Source of the DNA: Gordonia desulfuricans NBRC 100010
GTDB lineage: Bacteria; Actinomycetota; Actinomycetes; Mycobacteriales; Mycobacteriaceae
DNA: 64,000 nt
NCBI RefSeq assembly: GCF_001485495.1
Contig: NZ_BCNF01000039.1
Coordinates: forward strand, 1-64,000
Direction of reading: 5' to 3'
The notes under the pieces were generated by a model, which saw nothing but the letters and a program-made list of their open reading frames with translations, searched no databases and had not been told where the DNA came from. Below are positions 42,376 through 51,193 of the stretch, in pieces. Made by a program: the position numbers and the translations under genes. Each line of letters begins with the position of its first letter. The stretch's first letter is position 1.

Positions 42376-43726
42376 CGGCACGGTCCTTCCCTCTGCTCTT
42401 GATCCGGCGGTCCAGTCGATCGCCGGTGTAGTCATCACCCAGGTGGCCGGCCTCAAAAACGATCCGACCATCGCTGGTGTCGAGCGCAATTAGCGGTTCG
42501 TCGGAGCGGCCATCGACCTCAATGCCGTGGTCCGGCGCGGCAGCGACGAGGTGATCTCGATCGGTGATCCAGCCATCGATCAAAGCGAGATCGATGCGCG
42601 CCCGGGCCCGCTGTTCGACCGTCCCTCCCGACTTCTGCACGCGCTCGGCGTACTCGTCGACCTCGCGCTCCCACGGGGGCCGGCCATCCGGCGTCAGGTA
42701 AACCGGCCGGGGCCGGTCATCCGGCGCCACTGGCGCAGGCACCGGCGTCCGCTCGGGTGCCTCCAGCGTCTCGCCCCGAGCGATGCGCTCTGCGTTGAGC
42801 GCGGCCTGCTCCTTGACCGAAGCCATCGTGAAGTCGCCCCCGAGGCCGTCGCGACCCTTGCGCGACCGTGGCGAGGCAGCGTGCTCGACGCCGTCCTCGC
42901 CGATCCATGCGTAGGAGACACCGCTCTTACCGGTGACCCGGGTCCACACGGCGTCGGCTTCGAGCCGAGCCGTGTAGTCGTCCCACGAGGTGGCCAGCGC
43001 CCGCGCCTCACGCAGCCGCACCCGCACATCGTCGTGGCTCGAATAGCCGTGGTCTCGCCGGTCGGCCATGTCCCGCGTCGTGGCCCGGTCACCACGGCCC
43101 GCGCTCGCCTTACGGCACGCCTCGACGTACGCGGCGTTGTCGTAGCCGAAATGCTCACGAATCAGCTCGTCCGTACCACCGGGTCCGTGGCGTATGGCAT
43201 TGATGTCCTTCATGGCGCCATCGATAGCCCGACCGGCCTTGTACCGGCGCTCGGTGCCGTCGTCCAGCTCCAGCACCGCTTCGAGGCTGGAAACATTGGC
43301 GACGATGCAGTGGGTATGCCATTTGCCAGGCTGCCAAACCCGCTCGCCGTCGACCTCTATCCACTTGCCGTTGTCGCGCTGGGTGATCAGCTTCGCCATG
43401 TGGCCCGGGAACTTCTTTTTGATCAGCGCCGTCGACATGACGTGCTGGCGGTGCCCGGCCCGTTCGTCCCGAGGGTCGGCCTCCTCATGCGTCTGCGAGA
43501 GGATTACGTGATACGCCTCGTGCTTGAGCCCCGACTTACCCTGCCGACGAGCGTTCTCGCGCACCCGGTCGACGAACGTCTCCGGGGTGCAATCACCGAT
43601 AGTGCTCACGAACTCCGCCCGCTCGGTCGGCTCAGGCGAGTCGACGTCCTTCGCCGAGATGTTCCCCACGTAATGGTCCAGGGCCGGCAGGCTCCCGGCC
43701 GGGCTGATCATCGTTGTCGCCATCAC
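41990..43726 (-). CDS. Relaxase / mobilisation nuclease
   Basis: 578 aa. The N-terminal 200 residues form the relaxase domain: ALDHYVGNISAKDVD, HEAYHVILSQTHEEADP and GKWHTHCIVANVSSLEA, the histidine motif of MobA/VirD2-like enzymes. A conserved mid-region follows (HFGYDNAAYVEACRKASAGR, WTRVTGKSGVSYAWIGEDG), then a low-complexity charged tail. The tail is encoded in DNA that also encodes the MobB-like protein in another frame. The start overlaps the mobC-like stop by 4 nt. It should nick at oriT, probably upstream of the operon, and pilot the strand into a recipient. Confidence 0.85.
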   Translation of the reverse strand: MMATTMISPAGSLPALDHYVGNISAKDVDSPEPTERAEFVSTIGDCTPETFVDRVRENARRQGKSGLKHEAYHVILSQTHEEADPRDERAGHRQHVMSTALIKKKFPGHMAKLITQRDNGKWIEVDGERVWQPGKWHTHCIVANVSSLEAVLELDDGTERRYKAGRAIDGAMKDINAIRHGPGGTDELIREHFGYDNAAYVEACRKASAGRGDRATTRDMADRRDHGYSSHDDVRVRLREARALATSWDDYTARLEADAVWTRVTGKSGVSYAWIGEDGVEHAASPRSRKGRDGLGGDFTMASVKEQAALNAERIARGETLEAPERTPVPAPVAPDDRPRPVYLTPDGRPPWEREVDEYAERVQKSGGTVEQRARARIDLALIDGWITDRDHLVAAAPDHGIEVDGRSDEPLIALDTSDGRIVFEAGHLGDDYTGDRLDRRIKSRGKDRADDHDDRGSGSTAGRDEGQRPADVERIDGAAVAALSAANLRRAAERRAKLDDRGSQHIDHSVGDTEGRRLDEPADRAGREGGQRGQLGRGAGGQGDRGRGQADSATPLRDRAVERESKRTGDGGDRERG

Positions 43727-44199
43727 GCCACCGCCACATGCACAGCGATCAGCCGATCGAGCGCGGCACGGATCGCGGCCAGCTCGGCCAGGACGCCCGC
43801 GTGAATGCGGTTGGTCTCACGCATTTCCTGCGCGAGGTTCACCGGCACTTCCCGATACGTGTGCAAATACTTGGCAATCTGATTTTGATTGCGACCGACA
43901 CCGCGCTCGTCGTGCTCGATCGACGCGAGCCGGTCGGCGATCTCAGACAGCTCGGCGGCCAACGCGGCCCGCAGCGATGGGTCGACATCCTTGACCGTGC
44001 GCCCCAGGAACGCGTCCACGGCCAGCTCCACGACCACCGAGAGGGGCCGCTGCCCGGCACGCTTCTCCAGGAGTGCCCGCGTACCCGGCCGGGGCCGAAA
44101 AGCGATGGGCGATTCCTTCGTGATCGGCCGTGGCCGACGCCTGGGCACGGCTGTGACGACGGCTGTCGCCGTCGTCCCTGCGCCGTCGCCCCGTGCCAT
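43723..44199 (-). CDS. MobC-like relaxosome protein
   Basis: 158 aa. The motif GVGRNQNQIAKYLHTYREVP near residue 105 is the GxNxNQIA signature of MobC accessory proteins. A ribbon-helix-helix-like stretch precedes it (ESPIAFRPRPGTRALLEKRA, PLSVVVELAVDAFLG). The N-terminus is basic and disordered. It heads the mob operon and overlaps the relaxase start. MobC proteins help open oriT for nicking. A 22-bp motif shared with 39092 sits 24 bp upstream. Confidence 0.85.
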   Translation of the reverse strand: MARGDGAGTTATAVVTAVPRRRPRPITKESPIAFRPRPGTRALLEKRAGQRPLSVVVELAVDAFLGRTVKDVDPSLRAALAAELSEIADRLASIEHDERGVGRNQNQIAKYLHTYREVPVNLAQEMRETNRIHAGVLAELAAIRAALDRLIAVHVAVA

Positions 44200-44222
44200 G
44201 ATCGCCTCCCGTCATCTAGTGC

Positions 44223-44244
44223 TGCATTTGCATCACTTGTTGCT
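44223..44244. promoter_or_regulatory. Shared 22-bp operator-like motif, copy 2
   Basis: This 22-bp stretch lies just upstream of the mob operon start and matches 39092-39113 at 19 of 22 positions, both beginning TGCATTTGCA and ending GTTGCT. A common regulator of the mob and membrane operons is suggested. Confidence 0.55.
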
Positions 44245-45251
44245 CTCCACGGTAGCGCTGCGCCGGTCCCGTGGCAAGGGTGGTGGTGCGGTGCCTGGTC
44301 CAGTGCGGGAAGACGGCAAGCCTCCCCGCCGTAAACACGAGACCTTCGGCCTCGTGTTTCCGCCCCTCGCTGCGCTCGGGGTCCGCGGGCTTGCCAGGGA
44401 GGGGCTGCGCCCCTCCCTGGACCCTCCCCAAAGCGTGAAAAGCGCTGCTGCGCAATCGGCTAGCCCCGGGCATGCCCACCGCCTACGGCGGTGACCCTGC
44501 CTCTCGGCTGCACCTCCGCCTGCGGCGTCGGCTGGCCTCGTGGGGCCAGCGCGGCGGTGTACCGGGAAGACGATCGCGATGGGCCGACACGGACACGTCG
44601 GGCCCCCGTGCGGGGTGCGGTGGCCGATCGTCGAGGTGCTTCGGCGCGGGTCTATGGGATAGCCCGCGCTCGACTCGGCGGTGGCCAGTGCGGTCCGCGG
44701 GCAAGGTGGACCAAGGAGGGCTGTTGCTGGTCCGTCCGGGCCGGGTGCCGATCGATGGATCGAGACAACGTCTGTAAGAAGTCGTGGATGAAAACCATTA
44801 CTCTGCAAGGAAACGCACGGTCCTAGCGACGCAACGGAGCGGCGATAAGGCCCCCAGTTTGCGCCGATACGAGCCGAGCAGCGACGCCCGCTGACGGCTA
44901 AAATGCCTTCTGTGGCAGTCCGCCTCACACCCTGGAGGCTAAGAGGCCTTGTTTCAACGGCCATAAGGCCTTCAGAAGGCCTTCTCGTTGCGTCCAAGTC
45001 CATCCGTTCCCGAGCCACAAGACGTCTAGGCCCCCACGCGGAGGCGATACGAAGCAGACTGCGCTGCAACAAAAGCCGCGACTGGCGTCATATATCGCAC
45101 AGGGACGCAAGCAGAAGGCTATGACGCCTACCGAACGGCCACGCATCGCCTCTGGATGGCCCTTACCTTGCGCCCCGCGAGCAGTCTGGGCCTTCCACTG
45201 AGGGCTTTAGCGCCTCTGGGTAGGGCGCGAAATCGTCTGTCGGACAGACGA
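44245..45251. other. Non-coding 1-kb region upstream of the mob operon, candidate oriT
   Basis: No open frame here has an RBS or domain. It contains a 12-bp perfect hairpin at 44394-44420 (CCAGGGAGGGGC, loop TGC), a short hairpin CACCGCCTACGGCGGTG near 44480, and three AGGCCTT-containing sites at 44944, 44965 and 44975. Placement just upstream of mobC fits an oriT, and the 44394 hairpin is the best candidate landmark. The nick site cannot be assigned by eye. Confidence 0.45.
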
Positions 45252-45282
45252 GAACACCCCGTGCCGGTGGCACAGGGTGTTC
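45252..45282. terminator. Terminator of the replication operon
   Basis: A hairpin with GAACACCC and GTGCC on one arm and their complements on the other. It is located 22 nt downstream of the last gene of the minus-strand polymerase operon. Confidence 0.7.
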
Positions 45283-45303
45283 AGGCTGCGGTCTACAACG
45301 CCC

Positions 45304-45987
45304 TCACGCAGCGAAAGTGCCGTCCACGTCCATCCGCAGCCGTGCCCCGTCCGCGTGCCCGATGACGTAGGCCGACGTTGCCCCTGCCGGAGGCACCGCG
45401 ACACCGCGTGCGAACACGTCTCGGTGCCCATTCACGTACAGAGGGTTGTCGACGATCTCAGCCTCGGGATCACCGCCCAGCGCGGGTGCGATACCCTCGC
45501 GCAGCACACGCTCCGCGCTCACGTGCTCATCGACAGTGAGCGGGCGACGACGGTTGTATGAGGCCCGCAACATCTCGTAATCATCCCGCGCCACCAATCC
45601 GCGTTCGAAAAGAACGCGCAGCCGGCGGCGTGACAGGTGCGTTTTGAGGTCGAGCGGGACACCACTGGCGACCCACAACCGGAGCCGCTCAAGCTCGGCC
45701 AAGTCACGCGCTGTCTCCACCATCACGTCCACCGCGAAGTGTGCGATGCAGTCTGAGCCGATGGGGTACAGCATCGATCCGGCTTCACGGTTGGTGATCG
45801 TGTACAACCATCCGAGGCCGGTCTGCCCACACACGCACACGCCGGTGCAATCGTCGTCGTAATCGGTGTCGACCACGTCCCATTGTCGACGAGCCACCTC
45901 CCAAGGCAGCCCGTCGGACTCCCGTCGCACGGCTGCTATCAGGGCAGCCCGCGCAGGTTCGTCCACATCGTCAAACACCGTATTCAT
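45304..45987 (-). CDS. Zinc-motif protein of phage/plasmid type
   Basis: 227 aa from an ATG behind GGAAGGACTGAG, 5 nt after the polymerase stop. The region CTGVCVCGQTGLGWLYTITN, followed by REAGSMLYPIGSDCIAHF, has the Cys-x-Cys-Gly and GSxC pattern of a small zinc-binding module seen in phage and plasmid proteins next to replication genes. The rest is helical and charged (LSRRRLRVLFERGLVARDDY). Function is unknown; coupling to the polymerase suggests a replication role. Confidence 0.7.
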   Translation of the reverse strand: MNTVFDDVDEPARAALIAAVRRESDGLPWEVARRQWDVVDTDYDDDCTGVCVCGQTGLGWLYTITNREAGSMLYPIGSDCIAHFAVDVMVETARDLAELERLRLWVASGVPLDLKTHLSRRRLRVLFERGLVARDDYEMLRASYNRRRPLTVDEHVSAERVLREGIAPALGGDPEAEIVDNPLYVNGHRDVFARGVAVPPAGATSAYVIGHADGARLRMDVDGTFAA

Positions 45988-45992
45988 AGCTC

Positions 45993-47912
45993 TCAGTCCT
46001 TCCTATAGCGATTGCAGCGGTATCCCTCGGCAGCGAGCGGCAGCCCAGCTGCCCACCGGGGTAGTTGGCACATGATCTTGGAGATGCGGTCGACGTCGTG
46101 GTGGCCAGCGATGATCACCTCGTCGTGGACGTGGCCAACGACCGTGTAACCCGCATCGTCGAGCCGCAGGAGGGCCTCGACCAGGAGGTCGCGAGCGACC
46201 GCCTGGCACAAATTGTTGGTAAGTGTGCCGCCCCACAACTTCCCGACCCCGCCATGCGACTTGGTGTAGATGTAGTCACCCTTGGCCGTCTCCCGGACCC
46301 GGGCGTAGCGCAGTGTGCGACCACTTGGTAGCACCAACTCCCGGGAACGAGCGTCCCCGCGCACCATCGCCACCCCGCGCAGCCGCCGGACCCGGCAGCT
46401 CAGCCCTCGTTCGAGATCCCGCCACAGCCGGGTTACGGGACGACGAGCCTGTTTCCAGGCTTTAGCCAGGGCCTTGATCTCGGAATCGTCGCCGACCGCG
46501 CCTTGTGCCCGCAACGTGGCCGGCCCGCCGCCGTACCCGGCCGCCAGAGTCAGCACCTTGCCCTGCCCGCGCACCATCTTGTAACCGACCGGATCAACGG
46601 ACTTGTCCGGTACATCGAGCCCGATCTTGCGGGCCGCGTCCACGTAAACGTCCTCACCCGCCTCGAAGAGGCCAACGATGTCGTCCTCACCGGTCAACCA
46701 GGCCAACACCCGGGCCTCGATGGCGCTGAAATCGACGACGGTGAACGGGCCGACAAGCGCCGGCCGGAGACCGCCGCGCATGTCCCGCAGCGATAGTTCG
46801 ACGCCTTCCGGATCGGCGATGATCCGGCGGACGAAGTCCTCGACCTCGGCGTCGGTCTCGCCGACCGAATCACGGGACATGTTGTGCAGCTGGGCGCCCC
46901 GTGACGACCATCGACCGGTGTGCGCGGTGGCGAAAACATACGCGCCCCGAATCCTGCCGTCCCAGCACGTCCAGTCCAGCATCTTCTGCCACCGGCCGAC
47001 GACCCCGCCCGCGGTCTTGATACGGATCACCTCCAGCACGTCGTCGGGGAGATCGGTGCGGTCCTTGTGCGCTTTGAGCCACTCCGACTGCTCCAGCTCC
47101 GCGGGCAGATGCTTGGCCAGCGTCTCCCGCTGGAGATTCGGCGGGTTGAACCCTCGCGACTCGAACCAGCTCTTGAGCTGCGGCACCGATCGTGGATTGT
47201 CCACACCCGTGATCTCGATCAGCCGGTCGACGTCCCGCTGTTGCGCGCCCCGGGCAGCTGTATCCGCCGCCCGGCAGTACTCCAAGTCCACCTCGATGCC
47301 AACGTCGTTGACCCGCTGATCGAGCACCCAGGCCCGGCGCTCCTCGGGGCGTGGCCAGGACAGCAGCGGGTCGATGTGCGCCAGCGCGTCGACGTCGCGG
47401 CGGGCGTACTCACGGAACCGCATCCATTCGTCCGGGTGCCCGGCGATGATCTCGTCCAGCGGCACGTCGGCCGAGCCGAACAGCTTGATGAGGTCCCTAC
47501 CCTCATCCAGCTTGGCCGGCGCACCCAGTGCCTCGGCCAGCGCGGCCAGGCTGCCAGGCATACCCAGCAAGCGAGCCCGCGGCAACGTGTCGTCCCAACC
47601 CGCCGGGTCGAGGAACTCACCCGCTGGCATGCCCAGTACCCGCGATGCCACCAGCCGATCGAACTGGCTGTTGTGCGCCACCAGCTTTCGGCCTGTGCGG
47701 GCCGCGTAGTCCACCAGAAACTGCGTCATGCGACGAATCGCCTCAGCACCTTCGACGACGTGCGTGGCACCAGCGCCGACCCTGAAGGCCAGCAGCGTGG
47801 CCTCGAATCCAGGGTGTTCGACATATCGGTACGGACCGTGGTCCTGGAGATATCGGTCATAGCCCCCGCGGATGCGGGCCTCGTAATCGAGACGGATCTG
47901 ATCGACGCTCAT
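45993..47912 (-). CDS. Family A DNA polymerase with 3'-5' exonuclease domain
   Basis: 639 aa from an ATG overlapping the VapE-like stop by 4 nt. The N-terminal exonuclease domain shows motif I (RLDYEARIRGG), motif II (LVAHNSQFDRLVAS) and motif III (YARRDVDAL). Polymerase motif A is VVDFSAIEARVLAWL, motif B lies around KVLTLAAGYGGG, and motif C is VGHVHDEVI. There is no 5'-nuclease domain. This layout is that of phage and element polymerases. It probably copies the element after excision, together with the VapE-like ATPase. Confidence 0.93.
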   Translation of the reverse strand: MSVDQIRLDYEARIRGGYDRYLQDHGPYRYVEHPGFEATLLAFRVGAGATHVVEGAEAIRRMTQFLVDYAARTGRKLVAHNSQFDRLVASRVLGMPAGEFLDPAGWDDTLPRARLLGMPGSLAALAEALGAPAKLDEGRDLIKLFGSADVPLDEIIAGHPDEWMRFREYARRDVDALAHIDPLLSWPRPEERRAWVLDQRVNDVGIEVDLEYCRAADTAARGAQQRDVDRLIEITGVDNPRSVPQLKSWFESRGFNPPNLQRETLAKHLPAELEQSEWLKAHKDRTDLPDDVLEVIRIKTAGGVVGRWQKMLDWTCWDGRIRGAYVFATAHTGRWSSRGAQLHNMSRDSVGETDAEVEDFVRRIIADPEGVELSLRDMRGGLRPALVGPFTVVDFSAIEARVLAWLTGEDDIVGLFEAGEDVYVDAARKIGLDVPDKSVDPVGYKMVRGQGKVLTLAAGYGGGPATLRAQGAVGDDSEIKALAKAWKQARRPVTRLWRDLERGLSCRVRRLRGVAMVRGDARSRELVLPSGRTLRYARVRETAKGDYIYTKSHGGVGKLWGGTLTNNLCQAVARDLLVEALLRLDDAGYTVVGHVHDEVIIAGHHDVDRISKIMCQLPRWAAGLPLAAEGYRCNRYRKD

Positions 47913-49162
47913 GGCGCCACCGCCGTCGCGGTAGGTGCTGATGCGGGGATGAACACCTTGGTCACGCGACTCGGCGTACCCACGCGCATCGAGACTTGTT
48001 GGTACTCGTGCTGGACCTTGCGCCACGCCCGACCAAAGGCTGGCCCGCGAGCGAGATCCGGATCAATGTCAGCGACTTCCTCCCGCAAGTCGCTCTTCTG
48101 GAAGTAGCCGACCGCCCGGACACGCTCGTCCAGCACGAACCGCAACACGTCGAGGTCGTCGTCCGGCCGCGTCACCGAGGCCAGCGCGGCCCGTTGACGC
48201 TCCTCGCCTTCGGGCGAGAGCACCGGCACCGCTTCTTCATCAATCTTGCGCAGCGCCTCACTGACCAACTGCTCCCACACTTCGTCAGTGAGAAAGGGCA
48301 TGAGAGATGCGTCCGACCGATCCATCACCAGCATCAGGAACCGCCGCGTACCTTCCAAAGCCGGGTGCAGCAAGAAGACATCATTGCTAGTCCCCACCAG
48401 AACTGCACGGGCTTTGAGCTGGGCTTTTCCACGAATGTACTTCGCATCCTCACCGCGGTTGGTCATGGTCACCCGGTCCTTGAACGTGTTGAACCGCTCG
48501 TGCTTGAACAGCTCGCTGCTGGCCTCTTCCAGCACGATCCGCTCGCACGTCGCGGAGGTCTCCATCGGTCGGCGGTCGTCAGCGTCGTACGCGATCTCCC
48601 GGCCACGGACCAGGCGCTCCCACAGGGTTGTCTTGCCCGTGCCCTGGGGGCCGACAAGAACACCGGCGTAGTCAAACTTCGCCCCAGGCTCCAGGCCACG
48701 CTGGACATAACCGTGCACCATCAGGCGGATCGCCTCATCGGTGAATGCTGGGTCGGCGAATCGGCTCGTCCACGGCGTGAGATCAGCCACCGGAAGATCT
48801 TTCGGCACACTGAGCAGCATCGCCGCGTGCGGCGACCGACGCCGAGTCGACTCGATTACGTCGTAGACCATCGACTTCTTCTCGTACCAACCCGCTTTTC
48901 CGGTGATGATCTCCAGCTCGCGGATCAGCGCCGTGGTCGCCTCCAGACCGACCAGGTCGCCGAACTGGATATGGCCCAAGTCGGTGTCGTAGAACAGGTC
49001 GTCGCGGGGGTAGAGCGCGTCGAGCAGCTTGGCCACAGCCTGGACGGTGGGCTTGATCTCGGCACCGGATACCCGGAGCCCCGCGGCCGTGACCGCGTCC
49101 GGGTTGTACACCGCCTCAGCGCGGGCGCGCTTGACCGTGATCTTCGCAGGATTGAAAGCCAT
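47909..49162 (-). CDS. VapE-like P-loop ATPase/helicase
   Basis: 417 aa from MAFNPAKITVKRARAEAVYN. Residues 170-290 carry the P-loop (GVLVGPQGTGKTTLWERLV), a Walker B-like acidic stretch (ERIVLEEASSELFKHERFNT) and the arginine-rich block RFLMLVMDRSD. The pattern fits the virulence-associated E family of element-borne replicative ATPases, related to superfamily 3 helicases. It likely unwinds the element origin for the polymerase encoded immediately downstream. Confidence 0.85.
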   Translation of the reverse strand: MAFNPAKITVKRARAEAVYNPDAVTAAGLRVSGAEIKPTVQAVAKLLDALYPRDDLFYDTDLGHIQFGDLVGLEATTALIRELEIITGKAGWYEKKSMVYDVIESTRRRSPHAAMLLSVPKDLPVADLTPWTSRFADPAFTDEAIRLMVHGYVQRGLEPGAKFDYAGVLVGPQGTGKTTLWERLVRGREIAYDADDRRPMETSATCERIVLEEASSELFKHERFNTFKDRVTMTNRGEDAKYIRGKAQLKARAVLVGTSNDVFLLHPALEGTRRFLMLVMDRSDASLMPFLTDEVWEQLVSEALRKIDEEAVPVLSPEGEERQRAALASVTRPDDDLDVLRFVLDERVRAVGYFQKSDLREEVADIDPDLARGPAFGRAWRKVQHEYQQVSMRVGTPSRVTKVFIPASAPTATAVAP

Positions 49163-49166
49163 TGCG

Positions 49167-49634
49167 TCACAGCACCTCTCGCGCATACGCCAGCAGATCT
49201 GCGGCGTCCTGGCCCCGAGAGTCGAGGAAGGACCAGGGCGCAAAATGACCATTGTGAGCCCGGGCGAACCGGCCGACGCGATACGCGTCGTGATCGCCAG
49301 TCAGCGCGGCCACGATGCCCTTGCCCGGGAACACCAGCTCGGCGTACGCGGTGATGATCGACTGATTGAAATCGACTCTCGTCGCTGCCACCAGGGCCGA
49401 GAGGGCCACCGCGGGCTGAATCTCGTCAAGCGGGGTAGCCAGAGCGCGTGCCCTGTTGTCCTCCTCCCACGCCGTGAGCTGGCGGCCGGCTCCGAGCTTG
49501 GCCTCGATGCGCGCTCGCGCCTCAGCCATGAACGTCAGGACTTGGGTCTCGCGCCGCACGCGAATGGCGACGAGGTAAGCGTCGCTCAGGCTGTCGATCG
49601 AGCCCGCAGCGCGTGCGATGTCAGGGGTAGACAT
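49167..49634 (-). CDS. Unrecognised protein at the head of the replication operon
   Basis: 155 aa from an ATG behind AAGGAGATTTTATC. It is helical and charged: SIDSLSDAYLVAIRVRRETQ, LTFMAEARARIEAKLGAGRQ, then ALSALVAATRVDFNQSIITA. It ends 4 nt before the VapE-like start. Possibly an origin-binding or primase-associated protein, but no motif supports that. Confidence 0.65.
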   Translation of the reverse strand: MSTPDIARAAGSIDSLSDAYLVAIRVRRETQVLTFMAEARARIEAKLGAGRQLTAWEEDNRARALATPLDEIQPAVALSALVAATRVDFNQSIITAYAELVFPGKGIVAALTGDHDAYRVGRFARAHNGHFAPWSFLDSRGQDAADLLAYAREVL

Positions 49635-49702
49635 GATAAAATCTCCTTGTAGCGCGACACGGTTGCAGCCACGTCGCGTGAGTGAATAACAGAACCTTGA
49701 GA

Positions 49703-49729
49703 GAACACCGGCCCTCGTGGCCGGTGTTC
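49703..49729. terminator. Terminator between the HTH gene and the replication operon
   Basis: An 11-bp perfect stem GAACACCGGCC with loop CTCGT, followed by TTGTTTC. It lies 24 bp after the HTH gene on the minus strand, so it separates that gene from the replication genes. Confidence 0.8.
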
Positions 49730-49752
49730 TTGTTTCTACAGCTGGTTCGCCG

Positions 49753-49932
49753 TCAGACCCCGGTATGCACCGGAATGCGCCATGTATGGCGCTCTGCGAC
49801 CTGCTCCGCGCCGGGAATCCGCCCGGCCTTGAGCCACCGGTATACCGTCGCAATTCCCAGCCGCCGATATTCGGCGTACTCAGCCGGCGCCATCCATATG
49901 ACGGCCGGGCCGGTCAACACAGGTGCCGTCAT
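49753..49932 (-). CDS. Small helix-turn-helix protein (excisionase-like)
   Basis: 59 aa from an ATG behind GGAGGGGTGACG. The stretch YAEYRRLGIATVYRWLKAGR, IPGAEQVAERHTWRIP is a MerR/excisionase-type winged helix. It faces away from the repeat-rich region and precedes the replication operon, so it may regulate replication or bind the nearby repeats. A second Xis-like gene lies at 50702. Confidence 0.75.
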   Translation of the reverse strand: MTAPVLTGPAVIWMAPAEYAEYRRLGIATVYRWLKAGRIPGAEQVAERHTWRIPVHTGV

Positions 49933-50196
49933 CGTCACCCCTCCTTCCCGTCCTCCGAGCGGCGTTTCCGCTGGGCCTGCACCCATCATGACGAAGGTGA
50001 TCGCAAATGAAAAGCGCTGATAGACAGGACTATTCGGAGGTGACAATGGAAGTGGAGTAATGGAAAAATTGCTAGCGAAGTGGCAACGCGACTGGTCACA
50101 GCTATCGGTGAGTTTTACGCTCAGAAATAGCGCCCATATCAGACCGCGTAGATCAATGTTATGAGGATCACATTCCTGATGGCCGTAGCCGGCAGA

Positions 50197-50438
50197 TGTA
50201 GCCAGTTGTAGCTTTTTTCGCGTTTTAGCTACAGCAGAAATGGATAATCCATGACAACTGTGCCGGTTGTAGCTTTTCCACTCAGAATAGCTACAAAAAG
50301 CTACATGGATGATCCATGAAACAGCAGGTCATACCCCATGTAGCCGATGTAGCCAGAATTCTCTATACCCTTTTCCTGGAAGGGGGGTCTCTATAGGGAG
50401 AAGTTACGGGGAGCTATCTTCTTGGCTACACGGCTACA
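50197..50438. repeat. Paired TGTAGC/GCTACA repeats, candidate replication origin
   Basis: Ten copies of TGTAGC or its complement fall in 242 bp, mostly as pairs 8-10 bp apart: 50197/50207, 50228, 50268, 50290/50300, 50339/50348, 50425/50433. The region is AT-rich for this genome and lacks a gene. Two near-copies of the palindrome ATGGAnnATCCAT (about 50240 and 50305) lie within it. Location beside the polymerase module fits an iteron-like origin of the excised element. Confidence 0.6.
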
Positions 50439-50647
50439 CACACGCCGGACAAGCCCCCGTCAGGGGTCTACGCGGAGGCGTGCGGTAGTGGCGGGTACGA
50501 GCGCTTGGAAAAGCTCCTATCGGGCACGGCCTGCAGCAGTCCCACTCGCCGGCCACGGGTCTCGAATCACGGCCCAACTTCTCGGCCGCAAGAAGGAAGG
50601 ATGCTGGCCGGGCAACAGCCTTTCGCTCACCCCCTCCCCAATAGGCT

Positions 50648-50684
50648 AGAGCCCCGTTCCGGCAGATTGCCGGAACGGGGCTCT
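50648..50684. terminator. Terminator downstream of the Xis-like gene
   Basis: A perfect 17-bp stem AGAGCCCCGTTCCGGCA with a 3-nt loop. It lies 18 bp after the stop of the minus-strand gene at 50702. Confidence 0.85.
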
Positions 50685-50701
50685 GTGCAAGCCGACGGTC
50701 G

Positions 50702-50911
50702 TCAGTGGCCGCCCCTTCCGTAGATGTACTCGCGCAGTGAGCGAGCGGGGATTTGAACGACGACACCACGACGTCGCGGTCGGACGGTGTGGAGGTCGCC
50801 AGCCGCGATGAGGCGGTCAACGGTGTCCTCGCTGATGGCCAGACGCTCGGCAACCTCGGCTTTGCGGAAGACCCGCAGATCGTCGGTGACGGAGTGGTCG
50901 GAAGATGGCAT
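50702..50911 (-). CDS. Excisionase (Xis)-like DNA-binding protein
   Basis: 69 aa from an ATG behind GAGGATCTGCC. VFRKAEVAERLAISEDTVDR, LIAAGDLHTVRPRRRGVVVQ, IPARSLREYI is a complete excisionase-family winged helix. It lies about 300 bp from attR, the usual place for a recombination directionality factor, and should steer the integrase to excision. The 309 bp between this gene and attR hold the right arm sites and no other gene. Confidence 0.85.
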   Translation of the reverse strand: MPSSDHSVTDDLRVFRKAEVAERLAISEDTVDRLIAAGDLHTVRPRRRGVVVQIPARSLREYIYGRGGH

Positions 50912-51140
50912 GGCAGATCCTCGGAGTTCGAGCTTCTCCGAAGACCTTCGGACACGCAGTGCGTTCGGTCTCGTGGACCAGTCCGACGCCGCTCATCCCT
51001 CATATGTACGGGCTCATATGCGGCGGGTCATCGTGCGCAGCCGGGCGGCCGCTTGGCGCGGATCTTTAGCGCCCCATACCCTTTATGCCTGATCCCAAGA
51101 TACCGAGATTCTGCAGGTACCAGCAACTTTCCCGATTTCC

Positions 51141-51161
51141 GAGTACCGCACAAGTACCGCG
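51141..51161. promoter_or_regulatory. Right arm-type integrase sites
   Basis: This 21-bp sequence is identical to 15546-15566 and contains two direct AGTACCGC copies. It lies 60 bp inside the attR core, matching the expected arm-site geometry of a tyrosine-integrase element. Confidence 0.7.
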
Positions 51162-51193
51162 ACCGCCAAAACGGATGCTCCCGTAAACGAAAG

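Noticed and set aside
44233-45072. Minus-strand open frame of 279 codons upstream of the mob operon
   Set aside because: No RBS, very arginine- and proline-rich with no domain, and it crosses hairpins and repeats typical of non-coding DNA.
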